DNA of 33,429 nucleotides, from contig NZ_JAQGKL010000239.1 of the NCBI RefSeq assembly GCF_028290105.1, positions 1-33,429 of the forward strand, in the 5' to 3' direction. The DNA is from Methylobacterium sp. GTDB taxonomy: Bacteria; Pseudomonadota; Alphaproteobacteria; Rhizobiales; Beijerinckiaceae. Position numbers and translations under genes: made by a program. The notes beneath the pieces were generated by a model that was given only the letters and a program-made list of their open reading frames with translations, was not told the DNA's origin and did no database searches. Position 1 is the first letter of the stretch, and each line of letters opens with the position of its first letter. Positions 21,076 through 29,510 of this stretch are shown here, piece after piece.

Positions 21076-22254
21076 CTAGTTGGCGCGCTTGGCGGCGGCG
21101 CAGGCCTCGACGGCCTTGGCGGCGGCGTCGGACAGGCTGTTGGCGGTGATCAGGTCGAGGCCACTCTCGGCCAGGATCTTCTGGCCCGCCTCGACATTCG
21201 TGCCGGCCAGCCGAACGATCAGCGGAACGTCGATCTTCACTTCGCGTGCCGCCTGGATGACGCCTTGAGCGACCCAGTCGCACCGGTTGATGCCGGCGAA
21301 GATGTTGACGAGGATCGCCTTCACGTTGCGGTCGGAGAGAACCAACCGGAAAGCTGTGGCGACCCGGTCCGGCGAGGCGCCACCACCGACGTCGAGGAAG
21401 TTGGCCGGCTCGCCGCCCGCGTGCTTGATCATATCCATGGTGGCCATGGCCAAGCCGGCACCGTTGACGATGCAGCCGATCTCACCTTCGAGACCGATAT
21501 AGGAGAGGTTGTGCTCGGCGGCCTGGGCCTCGCGGGGATCGCCCTGCGACGGATCGTGCATATCGGCGATGTTGCGCCTGCGGAACATGGCGTTGTCGTC
21601 GAAGGACATCTTCGCATCGAGCGCCAGCACCCGGTCGTCCTTGGTGACGACGAGGGGGTTGATCTCCAGCATGGTGCCGTCGCAATCGCGGAACGCCCGA
21701 TAGGCGTTCATGATCGTCTTCACGGCGGCCGAGACCTGCTTGATGTTCAGGCCGAGCTGGAACGCGATCTCGCGCGCCTGGAATTGCTGCAGGCCGACGG
21801 CGGGCTCGACGACGACTTGGATCAGAGCTTCGGGTTCGTTGGCGGCGATCTCTTCGATGTCCATGCCACCGCGCTGCGAGGCGATGACGCGGACGCGCTC
21901 GGCCTTCCGGTCGAGGACGTAGCCGAGATAGAGCTCGCGCTCGAAGGGATCTGCGGTCTCGACATAGACGCGCTGGACGGGCTTGCCCTCGGGTCCCGTC
22001 TGGAGCGTGACGAGACGCTTGCCCAGAAGATCCTTGGCCGCGTCACGGACCTCGTTGTAGGTGCGGCAGAGCTTGATGCCGCCGGCCTTCCCGCGAGCGC
22101 CCGCATGGATCTGCGCCTTCACGGCCCAGAACGAGCCGCCGAGCTCGGTCGCCGCATAGACGGCCTGATCGGCGCTGAAGGCGACGGCGCCCTTCGGAAC
22201 GGCCACACCGAAACCGGCAAGCAGCTCCTTGGCCTGGTACTCGTGCACGTCCAT
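21076..22254 (-). CDS. mtkA: Malate thiokinase (malate-CoA ligase), beta-type subunit
   Basis: ATP-grasp partner of MtkB in making malyl-CoA. The 392-residue protein begins [20 protein letters not shown], the succinyl-CoA synthetase beta signature. It has the nucleotide-binding stretch [20 protein letters not shown], the metal-binding [15 protein letters not shown], and [21 protein letters not shown] leading to GGASPDRV in the C-terminal domain. gaggag lies about 7 nt before the ATG at 22254. The 230-nt AT-rich gap upstream separates it from fchA, so mtkA may start its own transcript for mtkA-mtkB-ppc-mclA. Confidence 0.95.
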   Translation of the reverse strand: MDVHEYQAKELLAGFGVAVPKGAVAFSADQAVYAATELGGSFWAVKAQIHAGARGKAGGIKLCRTYNEVRDAAKDLLGKRLVTLQTGPEGKPVQRVYVETADPFERELYLGYVLDRKAERVRVIASQRGGMDIEEIAANEPEALIQVVVEPAVGLQQFQAREIAFQLGLNIKQVSAAVKTIMNAYRAFRDCDGTMLEINPLVVTKDDRVLALDAKMSFDDNAMFRRRNIADMHDPSQGDPREAQAAEHNLSYIGLEGEIGCIVNGAGLAMATMDMIKHAGGEPANFLDVGGGASPDRVATAFRLVLSDRNVKAILVNIFAGINRCDWVAQGVIQAAREVKIDVPLIVRLAGTNVEAGQKILAESGLDLITANSLSDAAAKAVEACAAAKRAN

Positions 22255-22484
22255 GAGCGTTCTCCTCGGCGTTTCTTCCTTGGCGCGACTGTCTCGTAAA
22301 TTTCACTTCACGGAAAGTCCTCTGCCATTTATATTTTTTTAGATTGACCTTCACTCTGCCTTGAAGACAGACGAACTGTATTCATTTCTCACAAGAACTG
22401 CTCCGATGGCGTCGGAAGCAATTCTTGATAACCCGACGCGTAAGCATTGTCTCCGAGCGTCACGGTTGAGCCCGGAGCGAAGCC
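22255..22484 (-). promoter_or_regulatory. AT-rich leader before mtkA, probable internal promoter
   Basis: The block is otherwise compact, but this gap is long and contains tttatatttttttagattg (about 22328-22347), far below local GC content. A dyad acttcacggaaagt lies at 22305-22318. I cannot fix -35 and -10 elements. Regulation by the LysR-type serine-cycle regulator QscR is possible from what is known in M. extorquens, but no site is proven here. Confidence 0.45.
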
Positions 22485-23126
22485 TCAATTCACCTTTGCC
22501 TTCACGACCTCGTAGATCGACTCGTTCAGTGGCCCGGCCGAGCCCAGGAGGGTTTCGAGTTCGCGAAGGCGCTCATCGGCGAAAGCACGATCGTCCAGGC
22601 CCTTGGCGTTGACGTAGACGTTGAGCGCCGCGCTCCGGAGACCCGCATGGGCGGAGAGCACCGCCACGCCGGCATCGGAGATGACGTTGAGGTTGCCCTT
22701 GTCCGCCACGATCTGCGAGAGGTCGATGACCTTGCGGCAGGCGCGGCAGCAGGCGAGCGGCACATCGGTGGCGATCTTAAGGGCGGCCTGGATCTTCTCG
22801 GCCCGGGCGGCCTTCTCCTCGTCCGTGGTCTTGGGGAGCCCGTAGGCGCCCATCACCGCATCGAAGGCCTCGACGTCGTCGGCGATCATGCCGGTGAGTT
22901 CGGCGCGCAGGGCCTCGGATTGTCCGAGGATCTCCTTCAGCTCACCCTCGACCTCGACGTACTTCTTCTTTCCGATGGTGAGGTTGCACACCATGCTCAG
23001 GAGCGCGGCACCCATGGCACCGGATATGGCGGCGGCACCGCCCCCGCCGGGGGTGGGGGCCGCGCTCGCCAGACCGTCGAGGAAGGTCTGAATGGTCTCG
23101 TTGGGGGGATTTTCCTTGGCGGCCAT
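22485..23126 (-). CDS. fchA: Methenyl-tetrahydrofolate cyclohydrolase
   Basis: Interconverts methenyl-H4F and formyl-H4F in C1 assimilation. The 213-residue helical protein belongs to the formiminotransferase-cyclodeaminase-like family and closely resembles M. extorquens Fch as I remember it: TPGGGGAAAISGAMGAALLSMVCNLTIG near 25, KKKYVEVEGEL, CRKVIDLSQIVADKGNLNVISDAGVAVLS, and NVYVNAKGLDDRAFADERL. The N-terminus is a few residues longer (MAAKENPPNET). Only 5 nt separate its start from the mtdA stop and there is no clear ribosome site, so translational coupling to mtdA is likely. Confidence 0.96.
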   Translation of the reverse strand: MAAKENPPNETIQTFLDGLASAAPTPGGGGAAAISGAMGAALLSMVCNLTIGKKKYVEVEGELKEILGQSEALRAELTGMIADDVEAFDAVMGAYGLPKTTDEEKAARAEKIQAALKIATDVPLACCRACRKVIDLSQIVADKGNLNVISDAGVAVLSAHAGLRSAALNVYVNAKGLDDRAFADERLRELETLLGSAGPLNESIYEVVKAKVN

Positions 23127-23131
23127 GGCGG

Positions 23132-23992
23132 TCAGGCCATCTTCTTGGCGAGGGCGTAGATCGCCTCGGCGTCGAGCACCTGCTCCGTGTTGTCGAAGAG
23201 CTGGCCGACGCAGGCGCGGTGGAGCTTGAGCTTCAGCCCGCCGATACCCAGCGCCCCGAACACCTTCTTGCCGTGGCGATCCTTGCCCTTGTCCATGGCC
23301 TCGATGCCGCCGAAGCCGAGGGGCGGCTGGGCGTTGTAATCGGCCACGAACTCGATGCTGGCCTCGTCCTTCCAGGCGTCTTCCGGCAGCAGCTCGAGTC
23401 CTATCGCGCCGGCCGAGAACACCAGGTTCTGGCCCTTGACGATGCTCGCCCGCGAGGCGGCGTCCGGTGTCTCGGCGGCCTTGATGTTCACCTTGAAGCG
23501 CTTGTTGATCTGGTCGGCGGCGGCCTGCGCCTTGTCGAGCGAGCGGCCGCAGAGGATGACCTCGGCGCCTTCCTGGGCCAGCAGCGCGGCGGAGCGCATG
23601 CCGACCGGGCCGGTACCAGCCAGCACCACGGCCTTCTTGCCTTCAAGCGTCCCGGCGGCCTTCTGCACCAGGGCGACGCCGGCGGCGGCGGTGGTGTTCG
23701 AGCCGTTGGAATCGAGCATGATAGAGACGCGGAAGGGGCCGAAGAAGCGCTTCTTGACCGCCTCGAACACCGCCTCGCCGGCCGCCATGCTGCCGCCGCC
23801 GACGAAGATCGCCGTCGACTTCTTCTCGGAGCCGCCGCGCGTGTAAATCGTGCCATCGACGAGCGCGCCGACAGTCTCCGGGGTCACGTTTCCGTAGCCG
23901 GTGATGTGGTCCGCGCCACCGTCGTAGCCCACGACCACGTCGAACACGCTCGGGACCGGATCGGTGTCGAATTGGAACAGCAGCTTTTTCAT
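23132..23992 (-). CDS. mtdA: NADP-dependent methylene-tetrahydrofolate/methylene-H4MPT dehydrogenase
   Basis: Reduces methenyl-H4F to methylene-H4F with NADPH for entry into the serine cycle; the M. extorquens enzyme also acts on the methanopterin form. The 286-residue sequence matches MtdA as I remember it: FQFDTDPVPSVFDVVVGYDGGADHI at the N-terminus, MLDSNGSNTTAAAGVALV, the dinucleotide site VVLAGTGPVGMRSAALLA, GRSLDKAQAAADQINKRFKV, and GALGIGGLKLKLHRACVGQLF near the end. This enzyme is characteristic of Methylobacterium-type methylotrophs and is strong evidence for the organism type. It is 115 nt downstream of hprA and tightly coupled to fchA. Confidence 0.97.
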   Translation of the reverse strand: MKKLLFQFDTDPVPSVFDVVVGYDGGADHITGYGNVTPETVGALVDGTIYTRGGSEKKSTAIFVGGGSMAAGEAVFEAVKKRFFGPFRVSIMLDSNGSNTTAAAGVALVQKAAGTLEGKKAVVLAGTGPVGMRSAALLAQEGAEVILCGRSLDKAQAAADQINKRFKVNIKAAETPDAASRASIVKGQNLVFSAGAIGLELLPEDAWKDEASIEFVADYNAQPPLGFGGIEAMDKGKDRHGKKVFGALGIGGLKLKLHRACVGQLFDNTEQVLDAEAIYALAKKMA

Positions 23993-24107
23993 TTTTCTTG
24001 ATCCCTAGACTGTCCGCGCTTGAGCACGGTTTGCGTTTGTTCTTGGTCCCGTCCGGCGCTGCTAAGCGACTCGGGCTTGCCGTATCCGATCAAAGCGGTC
24101 GGCGTCG

Positions 24108-25046
24108 TCAGACAACGTTCTTTGGCTCGCCCGCGACGAAGGCTTCGACGTTATCCACGAGCTGGTCGGCCAGGATCTGCATAGCCTCCTTGCTTGCCCA
24201 GGCCACGTGCGGGGTCACGATCAGGTTGGGCAGGTCGAGCTCGCACAGGATGTTGCCGTTCTTCGGCGGCTCGGTCATCACCACGTCGAAGCCGGCGCCA
24301 CCAATCGTGCCGGCCTTCAGAGCCTCGGCCAGGGCTTCCTCGTCCACGAGGCCGCCACGCGCGGTGTTGATGAGGAGCGCGTGCTTCTTCATCTTCGCGA
24401 GTTCCGCGCGCCCGATCATGTTGCGGGTCTCGGGCGTCAGCGGCGCGTGCAACGTGATCACGTCGGATTCACGCAGGATCGTCTCGAAATCGACCAGACC
24501 CTCCTGCGGGAACACGTCGTAGGCGATCACGGTCATGCCGAGGGCTTCCGCACGCTTGGCGATGGACTTGCCGAGTGCCCCGTAGCCAACGATTCCGAGC
24601 GTCGAGCCGGCGATATCGTGGATCGGGTAGTCGAAGTAGCAGAACTGGGTCGACTTCGCCCAATCGCCCCGCCGCACCGAATTGGCATAGGGCACGATAG
24701 CGCGGCGCAGCGCGAACATCAGGCCGATCACGTGCTCGGGCACGGTGTTGAAAGCGTAGCCGCGAATGTTCACGACCGTGATGCCCTGGGCCTTGGCGGC
24801 CTCCTTGTCGACGACGTCGGTGCCAGTGGCGGCCACCGCGATCAGCTTGAGGTCGGGCAGCTGCTTCAGGGTGTCGGCCCGCATCGGGACCTTGTTGATC
24901 AGCGCGATCTCGGCGCCCTTCAGGCGCTCGACGATCTCGTCCGGCGTCCAGGTCGACTCGTACTCGACGTATTCGTGCGGAAAGTTGAACTCACGGACCT
25001 TGGCGTCCAGGGACTCGCGGTCGAGGAACACGATCTTCTTCGTCAT
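24108..25046 (-). CDS. hprA: Hydroxypyruvate reductase
   Basis: Reduces hydroxypyruvate to D-glycerate with NAD(P)H in the serine cycle. It is a D-isomer-specific 2-hydroxyacid dehydrogenase of 312 residues. The Rossmann motif GYGALGK is at 154-160, and the catalytic triad is Arg230 (NTARGGLVDE), Glu259 (MTEPP) and His280 (VTPHVAWAS). The N-terminal substrate domain contains VAATGTDVVD. The ATG at 25046 follows agagga; ten additional upstream codons are open but unlikely. It lies between sgaA, which makes its substrate, and mtdA, matching the known serine-cycle gene order. Confidence 0.96.
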   Translation of the reverse strand: MTKKIVFLDRESLDAKVREFNFPHEYVEYESTWTPDEIVERLKGAEIALINKVPMRADTLKQLPDLKLIAVAATGTDVVDKEAAKAQGITVVNIRGYAFNTVPEHVIGLMFALRRAIVPYANSVRRGDWAKSTQFCYFDYPIHDIAGSTLGIVGYGALGKSIAKRAEALGMTVIAYDVFPQEGLVDFETILRESDVITLHAPLTPETRNMIGRAELAKMKKHALLINTARGGLVDEEALAEALKAGTIGGAGFDVVMTEPPKNGNILCELDLPNLIVTPHVAWASKEAMQILADQLVDNVEAFVAGEPKNVV

Positions 25047-25094
25047 GGAATCCTCTGGCCGATCCGGCCGGGTCACGGATAGGGTCGAAAGAAG

Positions 25095-25123
25095 GCGCCG
25101 GGGCTGGAAGCCCGCCCCGGCGC
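25095..25123 (-). other. Strong hairpin between sgaA and hprA
   Basis: gcgccggggc (25095-25104) pairs perfectly with gccccggcgc (25114-25123) around a 9-nt loop, 6 nt after the sgaA stop on the minus strand. The tail is only cttcttt, so it may act as a leaky terminator or a 3' stabiliser that makes sgaA RNA more abundant than hprA RNA. Confidence 0.6.
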
Positions 25124-25129
25124 TTGGTC

Positions 25130-26338
25130 TCAGGTCTTCGAGAGCGGGTTCTCGCGCAGGTAGCTCGACGCGGCGGCGACGCCGGAGCCGGGCTGGACCT
25201 TCACGCCATGGTCGAGCATCGCCATCTCGGCGCCCGCGATGGCGCCCAGCAGCGACAACTCGTTCAGGTCACCAACGTGGCCGATGCGGAACACCTTGCC
25301 GGCGACCTTGCTCAATCCAGCGCCGAGGGCGAGGTTGTAGCGCACGTAGGCGTGCTTGATGATCGCTGCGGCATCGACGCCCTCGGGCACCAGGATCGCC
25401 GTCACCGTATCGGAGTTCCACTTCGGCTCCTTCGCGCAGGTCTTCAGGCCCCAGGCGGCCACGGCTTGGCGGGTCGCCTCGCCGAGCACGTGATGCCGGT
25501 GGTAGACGTTCTCGAGGCCTTCCTCGTTGAGGCAGTCCAGCGCTTCGCGCAGGCCGTAGAGCAGCGGCAGCGACGGGGTGTAGGGGAAGTAGCCGGCCGG
25601 GTTCTGCTTCTGGTGGTCGGCCCAGTCGAAGTAGACATGCGCGAGGCGGTCGTTCTGGCCCGACGAGGTGTCGGCCGCCTTGAGCGCCTTCGCGCTGACG
25701 CAGATCACGCCGAGGCCGGCGGGGAGCATCAGGCCCTTCTGCGAACCGGCGATGGCGCAATCCACCTTCCACTCGTCCATCTTGAACGGAAGCGAGCCAA
25801 TGGAGGAGACGCCGTCCACGAACAGCAGGGCCGGGTGACCGGCGGCGTCGATCGCCTTGCGCACCGCGCCGACATCGCTCGTGACGCCGGTGGCCGTCTC
25901 GTTATGGACGACCATCACGGCTTTGATTTCGTGGTTCTTGTCGGCGCGCAGGGCCTCGCCGATCCGCTCCGGGTTCGCGCCGGTGCCCCACTCCTCGTCC
26001 TGAACCACGACCTCGAGGCCGAGGCGCTGGGCCATGTCGATCCAGAGGTGGCTGAACTGGCCGAAGCGCGAGGCCAGGACCTTGTCACCGCGCGACAGGG
26101 TATTCGTGAGGGCGGATTCCCAGATTCCGGTGCCCGAAGCCGGGAACAGGAAAATGGTGCCGTCGGTCGAACCGTAGACGGCCTTCGTGTCCTCGAAGAG
26201 CGGCTTGGTCAGCGCGGGGAAGTCCACCGACCGGTGATCCTCGGACTGCACCAGCATCGCGCGCATCACGCGATCCGGGATGTTCGTCGGGCCCGGGACG
26301 AACAGATGGTTCCGGCCGGGACGTCGCGTTGCCGCCAT
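25130..26338 (-). CDS. sgaA: Serine-glyoxylate aminotransferase
   Basis: PLP enzyme that transfers the amino group of serine to glyoxylate, giving hydroxypyruvate and glycine for the serine cycle. The 402-residue class V aminotransferase begins MAATRRPGRNHLFVPGPTNI. It has FPASGTGIWESALTNTL (phosphate-binding loop), HNETATGVTSDV, FVDGVSSIGSLPF, and the PLP lysine Lys201 in AGSQKGLMLP. YFPYTPSLPLLYGL follows in the C-terminal half. ggaga lies 9 nt before the ATG at 26338. It is the first gene of the block and faces a 582-nt upstream region. Confidence 0.96.
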   Translation of the reverse strand: MAATRRPGRNHLFVPGPTNIPDRVMRAMLVQSEDHRSVDFPALTKPLFEDTKAVYGSTDGTIFLFPASGTGIWESALTNTLSRGDKVLASRFGQFSHLWIDMAQRLGLEVVVQDEEWGTGANPERIGEALRADKNHEIKAVMVVHNETATGVTSDVGAVRKAIDAAGHPALLFVDGVSSIGSLPFKMDEWKVDCAIAGSQKGLMLPAGLGVICVSAKALKAADTSSGQNDRLAHVYFDWADHQKQNPAGYFPYTPSLPLLYGLREALDCLNEEGLENVYHRHHVLGEATRQAVAAWGLKTCAKEPKWNSDTVTAILVPEGVDAAAIIKHAYVRYNLALGAGLSKVAGKVFRIGHVGDLNELSLLGAIAGAEMAMLDHGVKVQPGSGVAAASSYLRENPLSKT

Positions 26339-26920
26339 GATGTGTTCTCCGTTTCTTGATGGGCTGCCGCAGACCTGTCTCGTGCGGCGCCGCAGATGCG
26401 TCGATGGTTCTTACGGATCGCGCGGGCCGACCCGAATGGATCGGGAGGCCCCTCGCGGTCGCGGGTTCGATGAAACGTGGGACGATCGCGTTCGCGCTCA
26501 GTGTTTCGACGGACGGATGTCCGACGGCACCGAAGATCGACCTTCAGCACCCTTTGCCACGAGCGATACCGAATACCTCAAGCCTCTTCTCCATGGGCCG
26601 GGTCGCGCGCTCGAACTGCGCTCACCGCTGGGCCGTTTCAGCGTCGTCGTCCCCGGGAACGGCACCCTTAGTTCGCCTCGACGGGCTCCGGCCATGCGTC
26701 CTCGAACGCTGCCCGGTGGGGCACCTTGCGCCGGACTATGCCCGCCTTCCGCCCGAAAGGAAAACCCGAAATACTTGGTCTCAAATCAAAATTTTTTTCG
26801 TGGATGAAGGGCTTACGTCGCGGCGCGGGATACCGACCCGAATCGCGAAGTTGGCGTCATCAAACTGATACGGGAATTCGGTTTGGCTCTTCGGCGACGG
26901 AGGCTGTCCCGGAGGCGAGC
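26339..26920. promoter_or_regulatory. Divergent upstream region of the serine-cycle block and the metallophosphoesterase
   Basis: No convincing gene lies here; frames open on both strands show no recognisable protein. A perfect 12-bp palindrome tgcggcgccgca (26383-26394) lies 45-56 nt before the sgaA start, next to two copies of gccgcaga (26366-26373 and 26389-26396). An AT-rich stretch ending in a T-run (caaaatttttttcg, near 26788) lies nearer the plus-strand gene. In M. extorquens the LysR-type regulator QscR controls this cluster; whether these elements are its site is inference. Confidence 0.45.
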
Positions 26921-27742
26921 GTGGGCGAAGACACCGAGACGACCCGCGTCCGGACATTGTTCCTGTCGGACATGCATCTCGGAACCAAGGGCTGCCAGGC
27001 CGACCTCCTGTTGGAATTCCTGCGCGACTACGATGCCGATGAAATCTACCTCGTTGGAGACATCGTCGACGGCTGGCAGTTGAAGTCCGGCTGGTACTAG
27101 CCCCAGAGCCACAACGATGTCGTGCAGAAGCTCATGCGCAAGGTGCGCAAAGGCTCGACGCTGGTCTACGTGCCGGGCAACCACGACGAGTTCCTGCGCG
27201 ACTACATCGGCATGACCTTCGGCGGCATCGAAATAGCCGACCAGCGCATGCATGTGGCGGCCGACGGCAATCGCTACCTCGTCATCCACGGTGACCAGTT
27301 CGACATGGTGGTACGCCACGCCAAATGGCTCGCGTATCTCGGTGACGGCGCGTACACGTTCGCGCTCTTCATCAACACATACGTGAACACGGCGCGCCGG
27401 CGCCTGGGCCTCGCCTATTGGTCGCTTTCCGCCTGGGCCAAGCTGAAGGTCAAGAACGCCGTCAACTTCATCGGTAAATTCGAGGAACTGCTCAGCGCTG
27501 AGGCCAGGCGCGCCGGCGCTGACGGAGTGATCTGCGGGCACATCCACCACGCAGCCAACCGCCAAATCGACGGGCTGACCTACCTCAACACCGGCGACTG
27601 GGTGGAATCCTGCACGGCCATCGTCGAGCATTACGACGGCACCATGGAGGTGCTGCACTATCCGAGCCTGCTGCGCGCCCGCGCCGCGCAGGTCGAGCCG
27701 GTCGAGCATCAGCGGCCAGACGGGGCTCGGGCCGTCGCGTGA
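26921..27742 (+). pseudogene. Metallophosphoesterase (UDP-2,3-diacylglucosamine pyrophosphatase-like) with one in-frame amber codon
   Basis: Calcineurin-like phosphoesterase frame of 273 codons. All metal motifs are present: LSDMHLG (Asp17, His19), GDIVDGW (Asp47, Asp50), GNHDE (from codon 86), HGDQFD, and GHIHHA (His207, His209). The frame is broken only by TAG at 27098-27100 (codon 60), in WY*PQSHNDVV, where the family usually has Trp (WYWPQ-HND). A single TGG-to-TAG change explains it. The rest of the frame shows no decay. The GTG start at 26921 is chosen because GGAGG lies 5 nt upstream. A restart at ATG 27134 would lack the first metal ligands. Its stop overlaps the next gene's GTG start, so the two were translationally coupled. 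Alternatives are sequencing error or amber suppression. Confidence 0.85.
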
Positions 27743-28818
27743 GGCTGCTCATCGCCACCGATGCCTGGCACCCTCAGGTCAATGGCGTCGTCCGATCGCT
27801 CGAGAACATGGCGGCGGCGGGTCCCGCCTTCGGCTTCGAGCCCATCTTCCTGACGCACCGGGATTTCGCGTCTCTGCCGCTGCCGGGTTACCCGGAGATC
27901 CGGCTGGCCTACGCCACACCGCGCCACGTCGCCCGGCTCTGGGACGACCTGCGCCCGACCCACGTCCACATCTCCACGGAAGGCACGGTCGGCTACGCCA
28001 CCCGCCGTTACTGCCTCGCCCATGGCCGGCCCTTCACGACGAGCTATCACACGCGGTTTCCCGAATATCTTTCCGCCCGCGCCCCCGTCCCGGAGGCCTG
28101 GAGCTACGCCTGGCTACGCCGCTTCCACGGCGCCTCGAACGGCACGATGGTCTCGACGCCCTCTCTGGAGCGGGACCTCGGCGCCCGCGGCTTCATCAAC
28201 CTAATGCGCTGGACGCGGGGCGTCGACACCGACCTGTTCCGTCCGACGCCGGGCAAAGTGCCGGAGCCTACGGATCTCGCCGGACTCGCCCGGCCGCTCT
28301 TCCTGTCCGTCGGGCGCCTGGCGGTGGAGAAGAACCTCGACGCATTTCTTCGTCTCGAACTCCCAGGCACCAAGGTCGTGGTCGGCGACGGGCCCGACCG
28401 CGCCCGCCTTGCGGCGATCGACCCTGGGGCGCGTTTCCTCGGGACGCGCACGGGTGCCGAACTCGCCGCCCTCTACGCGGCGGCCGACGTCTTCGTGTTT
28501 CCGAGCCTGACGGACACCTTCGGGATCGTACTCCTTGAGGCCCTGGCCTGCGGCGTCCCGGTCGCGGCCTTTCCCGTCACGGGGCCCCTTGACGTCATCG
28601 GTGCGACGGGCGCCGGTGTCCTCGACGGAGACCTGCAAGCGGCGGCCCTGGCGGCGCTGAGCATCCCGCGCGAGCGCTGCCGGGCCGAGGCCCTGCGCTA
28701 CACCTGGGCGGAAAGCGCGCGCCAGTTCTACGATAACATCGCGGTTGCACACGGAACGGCGCCCGTGTGGGCCCGTGGCTCCGTTCAGGCGACGCAGGCC
28801 GCGATCGAGCTCGGCTGA
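27739..28818 (+). CDS. GT4-family glycosyltransferase
   Basis: GT-B-fold sugar transferase of 359 residues. The N-terminal half begins MRLLIATDAWHPQVNGVVRS, typical of MgtA/PimB-like glycosyltransferases, with HISTEGTVGYATRRYC. The C-terminal nucleotide-sugar half has WTRGVDTDLFRP, LSVGRLAVEKNLDAFL, VVGDGPDRARL, and the EX7E-type region PSLTDTFGIVLLEALACGVPVAAF. The GTG start at 27739 overlaps the preceding phosphoesterase stop in a GTGA junction, which implies translational coupling. Such pairs in Rhizobiales probably act in envelope glycolipid synthesis, but the donor and acceptor cannot be read from sequence. The upstream amber codon could lower its translation through polarity. Confidence 0.9.
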   Translation: MRLLIATDAWHPQVNGVVRSLENMAAAGPAFGFEPIFLTHRDFASLPLPGYPEIRLAYATPRHVARLWDDLRPTHVHISTEGTVGYATRRYCLAHGRPFTTSYHTRFPEYLSARAPVPEAWSYAWLRRFHGASNGTMVSTPSLERDLGARGFINLMRWTRGVDTDLFRPTPGKVPEPTDLAGLARPLFLSVGRLAVEKNLDAFLRLELPGTKVVVGDGPDRARLAAIDPGARFLGTRTGAELAALYAAADVFVFPSLTDTFGIVLLEALACGVPVAAFPVTGPLDVIGATGAGVLDGDLQAAALAALSIPRERCRAEALRYTWAESARQFYDNIAVAHGTAPVWARGSVQATQAAIELG

Positions 28819-28880
28819 ATCGTAGACCGGTCCGGCGATTCGGCATAGGGACGGCGACCCCCGCCCCGGACTGCAACGCG

Positions 28881-29510
28881 ATGCCGCCCTTCGACCCGAG
28901 TCTGGCCCCGAGCTATCCGGCGGTGATCGGCTGCGACGAGGTCGGGCGGGGCGCGCTCTGCGGTCCGGTTCTGGTGGCGGCGGTCTGGTTCGATCCGATG
29001 ACGTTTCCCGCCGGTCTGCTGGCGCGCCTCGACGACAGCAAGCGTCTGAAGGCGGCCGAGCGCGAGACCCTCACCCCCCTGATCCGCGCGCATGCGCGGG
29101 TGAGCCTGGCGGCTGCATCGCGCGCGCTCGTGGACTGCATCAATGTGCGCGGCGCGACCCTCGATGCGATGCGCCGCGCGGTCGCCGCGCTGTCGCATGA
29201 TGCACCCGTCCTCGTCGACGGACGCGATACCGTGCCGGGGATCGCCCTGCCCTGCCGGGCCGTGATCGGCGGCGACCGATTGGTCCCGCAGATCGCCGCC
29301 GCCTCCATTGTCGCCAAGACGGTGCGCGACGGGCTGATGCGGCGGCTGGCGATCCGCTACCCGGATTACGGCTGGACCAGCAATGTCGGCTACGGCACGC
29401 GCATCCACCTCGCCGGGCTCGCGGCGCGGGGACGCTCCCCGCACCATCGCCTGAGCTTCACCCGGGGCTACGATCTCAGAACAGGCTCAGCTGGTCGGTC
29501 GGAACCCTGA
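28881..29510 (+). CDS. rnhB: Ribonuclease HII
   Basis: Cleaves RNA in RNA/DNA hybrids and removes ribonucleotides misincorporated into DNA. The 209-residue protein has the family motifs: Asp19 and Glu20 in IGCDEVGRGALCGPV, LDDSKRLKAAERE, Asp in VDGRDTVPG, and GGDRLVPQIAAASIVAKTVRD, then PHHRLSFTRGY. The ATG at 28881 is chosen because the conserved N-terminus begins shortly after it; an open extension to 28767 overlaps the preceding glycosyltransferase gene. Its last 35 nt overlap the 3' end of the convergent radical SAM gene, so the C-terminal tail RTGSAGRSEP is probably not part of the fold. Confidence 0.95.
   Translation: MPPFDPSLAPSYPAVIGCDEVGRGALCGPVLVAAVWFDPMTFPAGLLARLDDSKRLKAAERETLTPLIRAHARVSLAAASRALVDCINVRGATLDAMRRAVAALSHDAPVLVDGRDTVPGIALPCRAVIGGDRLVPQIAAASIVAKTVRDGLMRRLAIRYPDYGWTSNVGYGTRIHLAGLAARGRSPHHRLSFTRGYDLRTGSAGRSEP

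Noticed and set aside
25124..26359. 411-codon plus-strand open frame opposite sgaA
   Set aside because: It is complementary to the well-supported aminotransferase gene and has no recognisable domain.
26280..26868. Two overlapping plus-strand open frames of about 170 codons in the sgaA upstream gap
   Set aside because: They show no family motifs and overlap each other in different frames. One starts inside sgaA. Better read as non-coding regulatory DNA.
26726..26920. Earlier start for the metallophosphoesterase
   Set aside because: The frame is open, but the added residues are basic and unrelated to the family. The GTG at 26921 has an ideal GGAGG site 5 nt upstream.
27098..27121. Frameshift as the cause of the split phosphoesterase
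   Set aside because: Both halves are in the same frame and the sequence between them continues the family motif, so only a nonsense change is needed.
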